Origin: JADKCZ01 sp963786945 | GTDB lineage: Bacteria; Myxococcota; Myxococcia; Myxococcales; Anaeromyxobacteraceae | Assembly: GCA_963786945.1 (NCBI GenBank) | Contig: CAWBAO010000005.1 | Location: 496,001-560,000, forward strand | Direction: 5' to 3' | Length of the DNA: 64,000 nt | Shown: positions 46,519-57,364 of the stretch, in pieces | Position numbering within the stretch: position 1 is the stretch's first letter | Layout of the letters: each line of letters starts with the position of its first letter | Program-made: the position numbers and the translations under genes | Notes under the pieces: generated by a model | The model's database searches: none | Told to the model about the DNA's origin: nothing | The model's input: only the letters and a program-made list of their open reading frames with translations

Positions 46519-47199
46519 GTGCGCATGGACACCGCCGCCCTCATCCTCTCCATCGAGCTGGCCGGGCTCACCACCGCCATCCTGCTCGTGCTCGGCCTGC
46601 CGCTGGCCTGGTGGCTGGTGACCAGCCGCTGGCGGGCCAGGTTCCTGGTCGAGGCCGTGGTGGCGCTCCCCCTGGTGCTGCCGCCCACGGTGCTCGGCTT
46701 CTACCTGCTGGTCGGGCTCGGGCCGCGCAGCCCGGCGGGGCGCCTCTTCGAGGCGGTGGCCGGCCACCCGTTCCCGTTCTCCTTCGCCGGCCTGCTGGTG
46801 GGCTCGCTGCTCTACAGCCTGCCCTTCGCGGTGCAGCCGTTCGCCGGGGCGCTGGCGGGCGTCGATCGCCGCCTCGTCGAGGCCTCGCACACCCTCGGCG
46901 TGTCGCGGCTGGCCACCTTCTTCCGGGTCACGCTCCCGCTGGCCTGGCCGGGCGTGCTGGCCGGCGCGGTGCTCAGCTTCGCCCACACGCTCGGCGAGTT
47001 CGGCGTGGTGCTGATGGTGGGCGGCAACATCCCGGGCCGGACCCGGACCCTCTCGGTGGCCATCTTCGACCAGGTCGAGTCCCTGCAGTACGCCGCCGCG
47101 CACCGATCGGCGGGGCTGCTGCTCGCCATCTCCTTCGCCGTGCTGGCGCTGGTCTACGCGCTGCAGCGCCGGTCCTTCTCGGTATGGAACGGGCGCTGA
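46519..47199 (+). CDS. modB: Molybdate ABC transporter permease
   Basis: The 226-residue membrane protein has about five helices and the ABC permease EAA loop (VEASHTLGVSRLATFFRVTLPLAWPGV) for contact with ModC, plus LPPTVLGFYLLVGLG typical of ModB. The GTG start directly follows the modA stop. Its 3' end overlaps modC by 16 bases. modABC is a complete high-affinity molybdate importer. Confidence 0.95.
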   Translation: MRMDTAALILSIELAGLTTAILLVLGLPLAWWLVTSRWRARFLVEAVVALPLVLPPTVLGFYLLVGLGPRSPAGRLFEAVAGHPFPFSFAGLLVGSLLYSLPFAVQPFAGALAGVDRRLVEASHTLGVSRLATFFRVTLPLAWPGVLAGAVLSFAHTLGEFGVVLMVGGNIPGRTRTLSVAIFDQVESLQYAAAHRSAGLLLAISFAVLALVYALQRRSFSVWNGR

Positions 47200-48284
47200 G
47201 CTTCGACATCGTGCGCCGCTTCCCCCGCGGCCCGGTCATCCAGGCGCGGGGGTGGTGGCCCATCGAGGGGGCGCCGGTCACGGTCCTGTTCGGGCCGTCG
47301 GGCGCGGGCAAGACCACGGTGCTGCGGGCGCTGGCCGGGCTCGATCGGCCCGAGGCCGGGACCATCGTCTTCGACGGCGAGACCTGGTTCGACGCCGCCC
47401 GGGCGGTCGACGTGGCGCCGCAGGCCCGCGGCGTCGGCCTGCTGTTCCAGGACTACGCCCTCTTCCCGCACCTCTCGGTGGCGGCCAACCTCGGCTACGG
47501 CCTGCACCGGCTGGCGCGCGGCGCCCGGGAGGAGCGGGTGGCCGACCTGGCCGAGCGCTTCGGGCTGGCCGGGCTGCTGTCGCGCCGGCCCGGCGAGCTG
47601 TCGGGCGGCCAGCGGCAGCGGGTGGCGCTGGCCCGGGCCCTGGCCCCGCGCCCCCGGCTGCTGCTGCTCGACGAGCCGCTCTCCGCCATCGACGCCCCGC
47701 TGCGCGAGTCGCTCCGGGGCGAGCTGCGCCACCTGCTCGAGCAGGCCGACGTGCCCGCCGTGGTGGTGACGCACGACCGGGTCGAGGCGCTGGCGCTGGG
47801 GGACCGGCTGGCGGTCCTGGTCGAGGGGAGCATCCGGCAGGTGGGCCCGGTCCACGAGGTCTTCTCGGCCCCGGCCGACGTGGAGGTGGCCCGCGTGGTG
47901 GGCACGGAGAACGTCTTCCCGGCGCGGCTGGTGCGTCGCGAGGGCGGCCTGGTGGTGGTCCGGACCCCCGGCCCGGAGGGCGCCGAGCTGGTGGCGATCG
48001 ACCCCGGCGGGGTCGACGACGAGGCCTACGCCTGCGTCCGGGCCGAGGAGGTGGTGCTGGAGCCGGACCAGGGCCACCCGTCCTCGGCGCAGAACCGGCT
48101 CCTCGGCGCCGTCGTCGAGCGGCGGGACGAGGGGCCGCTCACCCGGATCACGGTGGCCTGCGGCGTGAGGCTGGTGGCGCTGGTCACCCGGTCCAGCGCC
48201 GACCGGCTGGAGCTCCGTCCCGGACGGCGCGTGGTGGCGGTGATCAAGGCGCCGGCCGTCCGCGTGGTGGCGCGAAGGGCGTGA
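47184..48284 (+). CDS. modC: Molybdate ABC transporter ATP-binding protein
   Basis: The 366-residue ATPase has Walker A GPSGAGKTT, Q-loop in LLFQDYALFPHLSV, signature LSGGQRQRVALARAL, Walker B LLLLDEPLSAID and switch His in VVTHDRVEALAL. Its C-terminal part (about 240-366; ENVFPARLV ... RVVAVIKAPAVRVV) is a MOP/TOBE-type molybdate-sensing region. The ATG at 47184 lies within the end of modB, a normal coupled start. This finishes the modABC operon. Confidence 0.93.
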   Translation: MERALSFDIVRRFPRGPVIQARGWWPIEGAPVTVLFGPSGAGKTTVLRALAGLDRPEAGTIVFDGETWFDAARAVDVAPQARGVGLLFQDYALFPHLSVAANLGYGLHRLARGAREERVADLAERFGLAGLLSRRPGELSGGQRQRVALARALAPRPRLLLLDEPLSAIDAPLRESLRGELRHLLEQADVPAVVVTHDRVEALALGDRLAVLVEGSIRQVGPVHEVFSAPADVEVARVVGTENVFPARLVRREGGLVVVRTPGPEGAELVAIDPGGVDDEAYACVRAEEVVLEPDQGHPSSAQNRLLGAVVERRDEGPLTRITVACGVRLVALVTRSSADRLELRPGRRVVAVIKAPAVRVVARRA

Positions 48285-48392
48285 CGCTGCACGTCATGCG
48301 CCGGGTAGGCGGCCCCCGCCCCGGCGCCGTCGGGCCCCGCCCGGGCTGCTTCCCCCTTCCGTTTTGGCCCGCGAGGGATTACTGAGATCGCC

Positions 48393-50076
<1,684 letters not shown>

Positions 50077-50087
50077 GCGGCCGTCCC

Positions 50088-50831
50088 GTGGCCGACTGGA
50101 CCGACGGCTACTACGGCAGCGACCTCTACCTGGCCACGGCGGCCGACCTGCTGACGCCGCGCCTCACCGCCATCGAGGCCGACCGGATCGCCGAGCTGCT
50201 CGAGCTGGGCCCGCGGGACCGGGTGCTCGACCTCGGCTGCGGCCACGGCCGCCACGCGCGGGCGCTGGCCGGGCGGGTGGGGTGGTGCTGCGGCCTGGAG
50301 CGCTGGCCGGGGCCGCTGCGTCAGGCCGGGACCGCGCCGCGGGCAGCGAGCTGGCTGCGGGGCGACCTGCGGGCGCTTCCGGTCCGCGCCGGTGCCTTCG
50401 ACGCCGCCTGGAGCTGGTACGCCTCGCTCTTCATGTGGGGGGAGGAGGCCAACCGGGCGGCGCTGGCCGGCGCGGCGCGGCTGCTGCGGCGTGGCGGGCG
50501 GCTGCTGGTCCACCACGCCAACCCGCTGGCCCTGGCGCGGGAGCCCCGGGCCGAGGCCCGCCGCACGCTGCCGGGCGGCGGGCGGGTCGAGGAGCGCTCG
50601 GAGTTCGACGCCGGGGCGGGCGTCGACCGCTCCACCCGGCGCCTGGTGAGGCCCGACGGAAGCGTGCTGGAAGGGACCGCCCGTTTGCGGTACTACAGTC
50701 CAGCCGAGTGGGAGCCTCTCGCCCGAGGCGCCGGGCTCCGACTCCGCGGCTTGACGAGCACCACACCGCCCCCTGGCGGCCGGCCTGGACCCGAAGCGCC
50801 GGACCTCATCGCCTTGCTGGAGAAGCCATGA
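50088..50831 (+). CDS. Class I SAM-dependent methyltransferase
   Basis: The 247-residue protein has SAM motif I DRVLDLGCGHGRHARALA, the acidic residue after strand 2 (GLERW), motif in WLRGDLRALPVRAGAFDAAW and post-motif LLRRGGRLLVHH. Such proteins methylate small molecules or proteins; the substrate is unknown. The GTG at 50088 lies 11 bases after the mutase large-subunit gene and the stop overlaps the small-subunit ATG by 4 bases. Tight packing between the two mutase subunits suggests a linked role. Confidence 0.82.
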   Translation: MADWTDGYYGSDLYLATAADLLTPRLTAIEADRIAELLELGPRDRVLDLGCGHGRHARALAGRVGWCCGLERWPGPLRQAGTAPRAASWLRGDLRALPVRAGAFDAAWSWYASLFMWGEEANRAALAGAARLLRRGGRLLVHHANPLALAREPRAEARRTLPGGGRVEERSEFDAGAGVDRSTRRLVRPDGSVLEGTARLRYYSPAEWEPLARGAGLRLRGLTSTTPPPGGRPGPEAPDLIALLEKP

Positions 50832-51247
50832 GCACCGTGAACCGCCAGCTCCGCATCCTGGTTGCCAAGCCCGGCCTCGACGGCCACGACCGCGGCGCCA
50901 AGATCATCGCCCGGGCCCTCCGCGACGCCGGCTTCGAGGTCATCTACACCGGCCTGCACCAGACGCCGGAGATGATCGTGGCCACCGCCATCCAGGAGGA
51001 CGTCGACGCGGTCGGCCTCTCCATCCTCTCCGGCGCCCACATGACCATCTTCCCGGCGGTCATCGAGCTGCTGGCGGCGCAGAAGGCGTCGGACGTGAAG
51101 GTCTTCGGCGGCGGCATCATCCCGCAGGACGACGTCCCCAAGCTCAAGGCCAAGGGGGTGGCGGAGCTGTTCCTGCCCGGGACCTCGACCCAGACCACCG
51201 TCGAGTGGATCCGCGCCAACGTGAAGCCGCGGGGCGCGGCGGCGTAG
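50828..51247 (+). CDS. icmB: B12-binding small subunit of acyl-CoA mutase
   Basis: The 139-residue protein is a cobalamin-binding domain: GLDGHDRGAK supplies the DXHXXG His that replaces dimethylbenzimidazole on cobalt, followed by the SILSGAHM and VFGGGIIP segments contacting the corrin tail. It pairs with the icmA-like large subunit. Length fits IcmB-type small subunits. The ATG at 50828 is overlapped by the methyltransferase stop. A perfect 9-bp hairpin follows the stop. Confidence 0.93.
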   Translation: MSTVNRQLRILVAKPGLDGHDRGAKIIARALRDAGFEVIYTGLHQTPEMIVATAIQEDVDAVGLSILSGAHMTIFPAVIELLAAQKASDVKVFGGGIIPQDDVPKLKAKGVAELFLPGTSTQTTVEWIRANVKPRGAAA

Positions 51248-51249
51248 CT

Positions 51250-51270
51250 GGCGCGCCCGCTGGGCGCGCC
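51250..51270 (+). terminator. Hairpin terminator after the mutase small subunit
   Basis: GGCGCGCCC (51250-51258) pairs perfectly with GGGCGCGCC (51262-51270) around a 3-base loop, two bases after the stop codon. Confidence 0.65.
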
Positions 51271-51643
51271 GCCTGTGGCGTTCGGAGTGGCCAGGCGAGC
51301 TTCACGCCGGGCCGGCGCTCGATACCACGTGGGCTTGCGCCGGTGGACTCCATGAGGATGTTGCCTGTCATCGGGTGCGGCGCACGCGCAGGTGGCCGGG
51401 GGGCCGATGGATCGAAGCCGACCCGGATGTGATCCCTCCTTCGCAACTTCTGACGTCAGAAGCGGACCAACAGTACGCGCAAGGAATTTCCGTTGTAGTT
51501 CCAGTGGCTTGGAGTCGAGCACGTACCCAACGTCACTTCGGGCGCCCCAAATGACTCTGCGTCCGTGTTCGGTGGGCGCGCCGTCCGTGGCGCTCCTCGA
51601 GCCATGCGCTGGCACCACCAGAGGCCGGCGCCAGCACGATGAG
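51271..51643. other. Intergenic stretch without a convincing gene
   Basis: This is the longest gap in the window. It is visibly less GC-rich than its surroundings and no frame in it has homologous-looking protein. It contains a perfect 16-bp palindrome, CTTCTGACGTCAGAAG (51447-51462), and a smaller GGGCGCGCC-type repeat near 51577. It separates the convergent mutase and moaA genes, so neither promoter is expected here. It may be the relic of a lost gene or hold a small RNA; I see no firm evidence for either. Confidence 0.5.
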
Positions 51644-52636
51644 CTACCCGCCCGTCCCGATCATCGGCAGCAGCTGCGTCCCGGCCGCGCCCATCTCGTG
51701 GCGCTCGGCCTTCCGTCCCAGCGCGGCCACGATGGCGGCGCAGATGGCCTCGTCGGTCGTGCCGTCGCGGAGCAGCGCCTTGAGGGAGACCCGGTCGCGC
51801 CCGCCCAGGCAGGCCCGCAGCGAGCCGTCGGCGGCCACCCGGACGCGGTTGCAGCCCTCGCAGAAGTTCTCGGTCATGGCCCCGATGAAGCCGAGCAGGC
51901 CGCCCTCCGGCGGCGCCCCCTCGCCGAAGCCGCGCATGTGCGAGGCCGGCCCCCAGCCGCGGGTGGCGTCGGGCTCCAGCCGCAGCCCCTGCGCCGTGAG
52001 CAGCCGCCGCACCTCGGCCAGCGGGACCGGCACGCCGCGCCCGAAGGGCATCAGCTCGATGAAGCGCACGATGGCCCCGTGGCGCCAGCCGAAGCGGGCC
52101 AGCTCGGCCAGCTCGCCGTCGTTCACGCCCTTCATCACCACCACGTTGAGCTTCACCGAGAGGAAGCCGGCCGCCCCCGCGGCGGCGATCCCCTCGGTGA
52201 TGCGCTGCAGCGAGGCGGCGCGACCGGAGATGGCCAGCAGCCGCTCCGGGTGGAGGGTGTCGAGCGAGATGTTGATGCGGGCGGCCCCGGCGGCGCGCAG
52301 CGGGCCGGCCAGCTCGGCCAGCGCCTGGCCGTTGGTGGTGAGCGCCACCTCCTCGACGCCCGGGCAGGAGGCCACGTCCCGGACGATCTCCACCAGGTCG
52401 CGGCGCAGCGTCGGCTCGCCGCCGGTGAGCCGGACGCGCCGGATGCCGAGGCGCGCGAAGAGGCCGGTCAGCCGTGCCACCTCGGGCCGGGTCAGCGGGT
52501 CCTCGTGGTGCTCCATGGCGAGCGGGGAGCAGTAGCTGCAGCGGAAGTTGCACCGGTCGGTGAGCGAGAGGCGCAGGTAGCTGATGGCGCGCCCCTGGGC
52601 GTCACGCAGCGAGGGCGCGGTGGCCGGGGCGCTCAC
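51644..52636 (-). CDS. moaA: GTP 3',8-cyclase MoaA
   Basis: The 330-residue radical SAM enzyme has the N-terminal cluster CNFRCSYC, RVRLTGGEPTLRRDL, and the C-terminal cluster FCEGCNRVR with the later Cys in LRACLGG, as in MoaA. With MoaC it converts GTP to cyclic pyranopterin monophosphate, the first step of molybdenum cofactor synthesis. The GTG at 52636 (VSAPATAPSLRD) gives the usual MoaA length. It overlaps (GTGA) the stop of a 35-codon reading frame that has the better ribosome site, suggesting coupled translation. The final residues end in GTGG, as C-terminal GG is required in MoaA; here the sequence ends MIGTGG. Confidence 0.93.
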   Translation of the reverse strand: MSAPATAPSLRDAQGRAISYLRLSLTDRCNFRCSYCSPLAMEHHEDPLTRPEVARLTGLFARLGIRRVRLTGGEPTLRRDLVEIVRDVASCPGVEEVALTTNGQALAELAGPLRAAGAARINISLDTLHPERLLAISGRAASLQRITEGIAAAGAAGFLSVKLNVVVMKGVNDGELAELARFGWRHGAIVRFIELMPFGRGVPVPLAEVRRLLTAQGLRLEPDATRGWGPASHMRGFGEGAPPEGGLLGFIGAMTENFCEGCNRVRVAADGSLRACLGGRDRVSLKALLRDGTTDEAICAAIVAALGRKAERHEMGAAGTQLLPMIGTGG

Positions 52637-52740
52637 GCCAGGCCAGGCACCGGGTGGGGGGGCTCGGCGGGAACGGCCTGCCGGGGAGGGCGCGGGACCC
52701 GGACCTGGTCGCGACTCGGGTCGTGCTGGAGGTCGGTCAT
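52633..52740 (-). CDS. Possible 35-residue leader peptide coupled to moaA
   Basis: An ATG at 52740 follows GAGGGA at good spacing and opens a 35-codon frame (MTDLQHDPSRDQ ... PGLA) whose TGA overlaps the moaA GTG. The peptide is Pro/Arg-rich and has no homology I can name. It could be a genuine leader ensuring moaA translation, or chance. Confidence 0.35.
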   Translation of the reverse strand: MTDLQHDPSRDQVRVPRPPRQAVPAEPPHPVPGLA

Positions 52741-52818
52741 CCGCGTCCCTCGCCGGGGCGCCCCGGCTGGGGCGCGCCGAAATTGAATCATAACATCGCA
52801 CACCAAGGGCCCCGCACC

Positions 52819-52845
52819 TTGACCCGGAGGCCGGTCACGGATAAG
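52819..52845 (+). promoter_or_regulatory. Possible promoter of the lipA-bkd operon
   Basis: TTGACC (52819-52824) and GATAAG (52840-52845), 15 bases apart, lie just before the lipA ATG at 52860. The spacer is short and the -10 partial, so this is tentative. Confidence 0.4.
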
Positions 52846-52859
52846 TCGCCGCCATCACC

Positions 52860-53867
52860 ATGTCCGGCACCACGCGCGAGCGCTTGCCCATCCTGGGGTC
52901 CAAACAGGATTCCGACTCCCGGGCGGAGCTGTCCGCCTCGCTGCGGGCCAACGGGCTGCCCAGCCAGGCCCAGAAGCCCCGCTGGCTGCGCGTGCCGATG
53001 CCGGGCGGCGAGCGCTACCAGAAGGTCAAGGACACGCTCTCGACGCTCAAGCTCCACACCGTCTGCGCCGAGGCCCACTGCCCCAACGTGGGCGAGTGCT
53101 GGGGCGGCGGGACCGCCACGGTCATGCTGATGGGCGACGTCTGCACCCGGGGCTGCCGCTTCTGCCAGGTGAAGACGGCGGCCCGCCCGCCCGGGCTGGA
53201 TCCCGACGAGCCCCGCCACCTCGCCGAGGCGGTGGCCCAGCTCGGCCTCGACTACATCGTGGTGACCAGCGTCGACCGCGACGACCTGCCCGACGGCGGC
53301 GCCGCCCACTTCGCCGAGGCCATCCGTCGGCTCAAGGCCATCCCCGGGCTGCTGGTCGAGGTGCTGACGCCCGACTTCCAGGGGGACGCCGAGGCCGTCC
53401 GCACGGTGGGCCGGGCCGGGCCGGACGTGTTCGCCAACAACATCGAGACGGTGCGGCGGTTGACCCCGGTGGTGCGCGACGCCCGGGCCGGCTACCAGCA
53501 GACCCTCGACGTCCTGGCGAGGATGAAGGCCGAGTTTCCCGGCGTGGTGACCAAGTCGTCGATCATGGTGGGGCTCGGCGAGACCGAGGGCGAGCTGGTG
53601 GAGGCCATGCGCGACCTGCGGGCCCACGGCGTGGAGATCCTCACCCTGGGCCAGTACCTGCGCCCCAGCGCCTGGCACCTGCCGGTGGCCGAGTTCGCCA
53701 CGCCGGAGCGGTTCGAGGCGCTGCGGCAGCAGGGGCTGGCGCTCGGGTTCCGCTACGTGGCCAGCGGGCCGCTGGTCCGATCCTCCTACCGCGCCGCGGA
53801 GCTCTTCCTGCGGGGGGCGCTGGCGGCGCGCCCGGCGCCGGCGCCGGGGAGCCCACATGAAGCGTGA
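52860..53867 (+). CDS. lipA: Lipoyl synthase LipA
   Basis: The 335-residue radical SAM enzyme has both clusters: CAEAHCPNVGEC for the sacrificial auxiliary cluster and CTRGCRFC for the SAM cluster, with the C-terminal RSSYRA Ser ligand. It inserts two sulfurs into octanoyl groups on E2 or H proteins. It is first in a run with BCKDH E1alpha, E1beta and E2, TatD, tcdA, lpd and lipB, so lipoate synthesis is genetically tied to its main client. It overlaps the E1alpha start by 11 bases. The N-terminus is about 20 residues longer than in E. coli. Confidence 0.95.
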   Translation: MSGTTRERLPILGSKQDSDSRAELSASLRANGLPSQAQKPRWLRVPMPGGERYQKVKDTLSTLKLHTVCAEAHCPNVGECWGGGTATVMLMGDVCTRGCRFCQVKTAARPPGLDPDEPRHLAEAVAQLGLDYIVVTSVDRDDLPDGGAAHFAEAIRRLKAIPGLLVEVLTPDFQGDAEAVRTVGRAGPDVFANNIETVRRLTPVVRDARAGYQQTLDVLARMKAEFPGVVTKSSIMVGLGETEGELVEAMRDLRAHGVEILTLGQYLRPSAWHLPVAEFATPERFEALRQQGLALGFRYVASGPLVRSSYRAAELFLRGALAARPAPAPGSPHEA

Positions 53868-55055
53868 GCGGGCGGCCAAGGCCCAGGTCCGCCCCGACGC
53901 CGGCACGGCGCGGGAGTGGGCCCCGGGCCGCTTCCTCGAGGAGTTCCCCCTCTACCGCGTGGTGGACGAGGAGGGGCGGCTGGTGGGCGGCGCCGAGCTG
54001 GAGCTCCCCGAGGCCGACCTGCTCGGCCTCTACCGCTGGATGGTGCTGGGGCGGTCCCTCGACGAGCGGATGATCACGCTGCAGCGGCAGGGGCGCATCG
54101 GCTTCTACATCGGCGCCATCGGCGAGGAGGCCACCGTCTTCGGCACCGTGGCCGGCCTGGCGCCCCAGGACTGGATCTTCCCCTCCTACCGCGAGCACGG
54201 CGCCGCCTTCCTGCGCGGCCTGCCGCTGGTCACCTTCATGGCCAACCTCTTCGGCAACGCCGGGGACCTGGTCAAGGGTCGCCAGATGCCCTGCCACGAG
54301 TCCTGGGCGCCGGGCAACTTCGTCTCCATCAGCTCGCCCGTCGCGACCCAGCTGACCCAGGCGGTGGGGGCGGCCTGGGCGGCACGCATGCAGGGCGACG
54401 ACATGGTGCCCATCGCCTTCTTCGGCGACGGCTCCACCAGCGCCCACGACTTCCACACCGGCCTCAACTTCGCCGCGGTGATGAAGGTGCCGGTCATCTT
54501 CGCCTGCCGCAACAACGGCTGGGCCATCAGCACCCCGCTCGGCCAGCCAGACGGTCTCCGAGACCATGGCCCAGAAGGCCATCGCCTACGGCATGCGGGG
54601 CGAGCGCGTCGACGGCAACGACCTGGTGGCGGTCTGGACCGCCACCCGCCGGGCCCGGCCAGCGGGCGGCCGCCGGCCACGGGCCCACGCTGCTGGAGCT
54701 GGTCACCTACCGGATGGAGGGCCACTCCACCTCCGACGACCCGCGCGCCTACCGGCCCGCCGAGGTGGTCGAGCCCTGGAAGCGCAAGGACCCCATCAAG
54801 CGGGTGCAGAAGCTGCTGGCGGCGCGCGGCCTGCTCGACGAGGCGGCCGACGCTGCGCTGCGCGAGGAGGTCCGGCTGGAGATCCAGGCGGCGCTGCGGG
54901 AGGCCGAGGCCTTCCCGCCCAAGCCGCCGGTGGAGACCCTGTTCGAGGACGTCTACGCCGAGCCCGGCTGGGCGCAGCGCGAGCAGCTGGAGGAGCTGAA
55001 GCGGGCCATCGACGCCGATCCGCGGGTGGCCAACCCGCGCCATGTCGAGGGCTGA
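53857..55055 (+). CDS. bkdA1: Branched-chain 2-oxoacid dehydrogenase E1 alpha subunit (two frame breaks)
   Basis: The thiamine-diphosphate site is GDGSTSAHDFHTGLNFAA ... CRNNGWAISTP; KGRQMPCHESW, FVSISSPVATQLTQAVGAAWAA and TYRMEGHSTSDDPRAYR match BCKDH E1alpha more closely than pyruvate dehydrogenase. It decarboxylates branched-chain 2-oxoacids and passes the acyl unit to E2 lipoate. Two +1 breaks must be joined: near 54553 (before QTVSETMAQKAIAYGM) and near 54660 (before QRAAAGHGPTLLEL), giving about 398 residues. The start overlaps lipA. E1beta follows 12 bases after the stop. Pyruvate as an added substrate cannot be ruled out. Confidence 0.88.
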
Positions 55056-55067
55056 GGGAGCGCCGCC

Positions 55068-56044
55068 ATGCCGGTGATGAACGTCATCCAGGCGGTGAAC
55101 GACGCGCTCCGCGTGGAGATGCGGCGCGATCCCAAGGTGGTGGTGCTGGGCGAGGACGTCGGGGCCTTCGGCGGCGTCTTCCGGGCCACCGCCGGGCTGC
55201 AGCAGGAGTTCGGGGCGGCGCGGGTGGTCGACACGCCGCTGGCCGAGGGCGGCATCATCGGCGCGGCCATCGGCATGGCGCTCTACGGCCTGCGGCCGGT
55301 GGCCGAGATCCAGTTCGCCGACTTCATCTACCCGGCCTTCGACCAGATCGTGAACGAGGTGGCCAAGTTCCGGCTACCGCTGCGGCGGCCAGTACCCGTG
55401 CCCGATCACCATCCGCACCCCCTACGGCGGCGGCATCAAGGGCGGCCACTACCACTCCCAGTCGCCGGAGGCGCTGTTCCTGCACACCCCGGGGCTGAAG
55501 GTGGTGGTGCCCTCCGGACCCGTACGACGCCAAGGGGCTGCTGCTCAGCGCCATCCGCGACCCCGACCCGGTGATCTTCTTCGAGCCGAAGCGGGTCTAC
55601 CGCGCCGCCCGGGGCGAGGTGCCGGAGGGCGAGTACCTGATCCCGCTCGGGCAGGCCGCGGTGACCCGCCGCGGGACGCAGGTGACGCTGATCGCCTGGG
55701 GCGCCATGTGGCACGAGGCCGACCAGGCGGCGCGCGAGGCCGAGGCCGAGGGGATCGACGTCGAGGTGCTCGACCTCCGCTCGCTCCAGCCCCTCGACAT
55801 CGAGGCCATCACCGCCTCGGTGAGGAAGACCGGCCGCGCCGTGGTGGTCCACGAGGCGCCGCGCACCTGCGGGTTCGGCGGCGAGCTCTCGGCGCTGATC
55901 CAGGAGCGCTGCTTCCTCTCGCTGGAGGCGCCGGTGGCCCGGGTCACCGGCTTCGACACGCCGTTCCCGTACACCCTGGAGGCCGAGTACCTGCCTCGGG
56001 CACCGCGCATCCTCCAGGCGCTCCGCGCCACCGTGACCTACTAG
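55068..56044 (+). CDS. bkdA2: Branched-chain 2-oxoacid dehydrogenase E1 beta subunit (two frame breaks)
   Basis: The transketolase-like subunit has VVLGEDVGAFGGVFRATAGL, DTPLAEGGIIGAAIGMALYG, EIQFADFIYPAFDQIVNEVAK and later HYHSQSPEALF and EAPRTCGFGGELSAL, strongly resembling BCKDH E1beta. It pairs with E1alpha to form the decarboxylase. The frame moves +1 near 55373 (before YRCGGQYPCPITIRTP) and again near 55513 (before DPYDAKGLLLSAI); joined length about 324 residues. E2 starts 18 bases downstream. Confidence 0.88.
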
Positions 56045-56061
56045 CCGCCGCGAGGCCCGCC

Positions 56062-57340
56062 ATGCCCTACACCCTCGAGCTGCCCGACATCGGCGAGGGG
56101 GTCGTCGAGGCCGAGATCATGAAGTGGTTCGTCGCCGAGGGCGACGAGGTGGCCGAGGACCAGCCGCTGGTCGAGGTGATGACCGACAAGGCGACCGTGA
56201 CCATCCCGTCGCCGAAGCGGGGCCGGGTGCTGCGGCGATGCTGGAAGGAAGGGGAGATCGCCACGGTCCACTCGGCGCTCATCGAGCTGGACCTGGAGGC
56301 GGCGGGAGCGGTCGCCCGGCCGAAGGCGGCCACGGCGGCGGCCCCGGCGGCGCCGGCGACACGGCCCTCGGTCCCGGCGCGGAGCCCGTCTCCGCCCGCG
56401 CCCCCGGCTCCCCCCGCGCCCCCGGCCCCGGGGGCGTTCGCTGCGCAGCGCCCGCGCGGCACCCGGGCGCTGGCCACCCCGGCGGTCCGGGCCCTGGCGC
56501 GGGAGCTGGCGGTCGACCTGCAGCAGGTGGCCGGGAGCGGCGAGGGCGGGCGGATCACCAAGCAGGACCTGCACGCCCTCCAGCACGGGGGCGGCCCGGC
56601 CGAGGAGCGCCGCGCCGTGGCGCGGGTCTCGCGCGGGAACGACGAGCGGCTCCCGCTGCGCGGCGTCCGCAAGCGGATCGCCGAGAAGATGGCGCTCTCC
56701 AAGCGGACCGCCGCCCACTTCACCTTCGTGGAGCAGTGCGACGTGACCGAGCTGGTCCGCCTGAAGGACCGCCTGGCGGCCGGCGCCCAGGCCGAGGGGG
56801 TGAAGCTCACCTTCCTGCCCTTCGTGGTCAAGGCGGTGGTGGCGGCCCTGCAGACCCACCCCAGGCTCAACGCCGCCCTCGACGAGGCGGCCGGGGAGAT
56901 CGTCATCAAGAAGCACTGGGACATCGGCGTCGCCGCCGCCACCGAGCAGGGGCTGCTGGTGCCGGTGATCCGGGGCGCCGACGGCCTCTCCCTCCTCGAG
57001 GTGGCCCGCGAGATTCGAGCGCCTCTCCGCCGACGCCAGGGCCGGCCGGGCCCGCGCCGAGGACCAGGGCCAGTCCACCTTCACCATCACCAGCCTCGGG
57101 GCGCTGGGCGGGATGTTCGCCACCCCGGTGCTCAACCACCCCGAGGTGGGGATCCTCGGCATCCACCGCATCCGGCCGACGCCGGTGGTGCGCGACGGCC
57201 AGGTGGTGGTCCGCGACGTGATGCACGTCTCGGTCACCAGCGACCACCGGGTGGTGGACGGCCACGAGGCGGCCGCCTTCTGCTACGAGGTGATCAAGTA
57301 CCTCGAGGAGCCGGGCCTGCTCTTCATGCGGCTGGTCTGA
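56062..57340 (+). CDS. bkdB: Dihydrolipoamide acyltransferase E2 of BCKDH (one frame break)
   Basis: Domain order is one lipoyl domain with the lipoylated Lys in VMTDKATVTIPSP (about residue 43), a Pro/Ala linker, a peripheral-subunit-binding domain (ATPAVRALARELAVDLQQV), and the catalytic acyltransferase core with SDHRVVDGHEAA supplying the active-site His and Asp. It takes acyl groups from E1 and forms the complex core. Near 57014 the frame moves +1 (GAGATTCGAG for expected GAGATCGAG) between LLEVAREI and ERLSADARAG. Joined length is about 425 residues. Confidence 0.92.
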
Positions 57341-57364
57341 CCGCCCCGGGGCGGGGCGCGCGCC

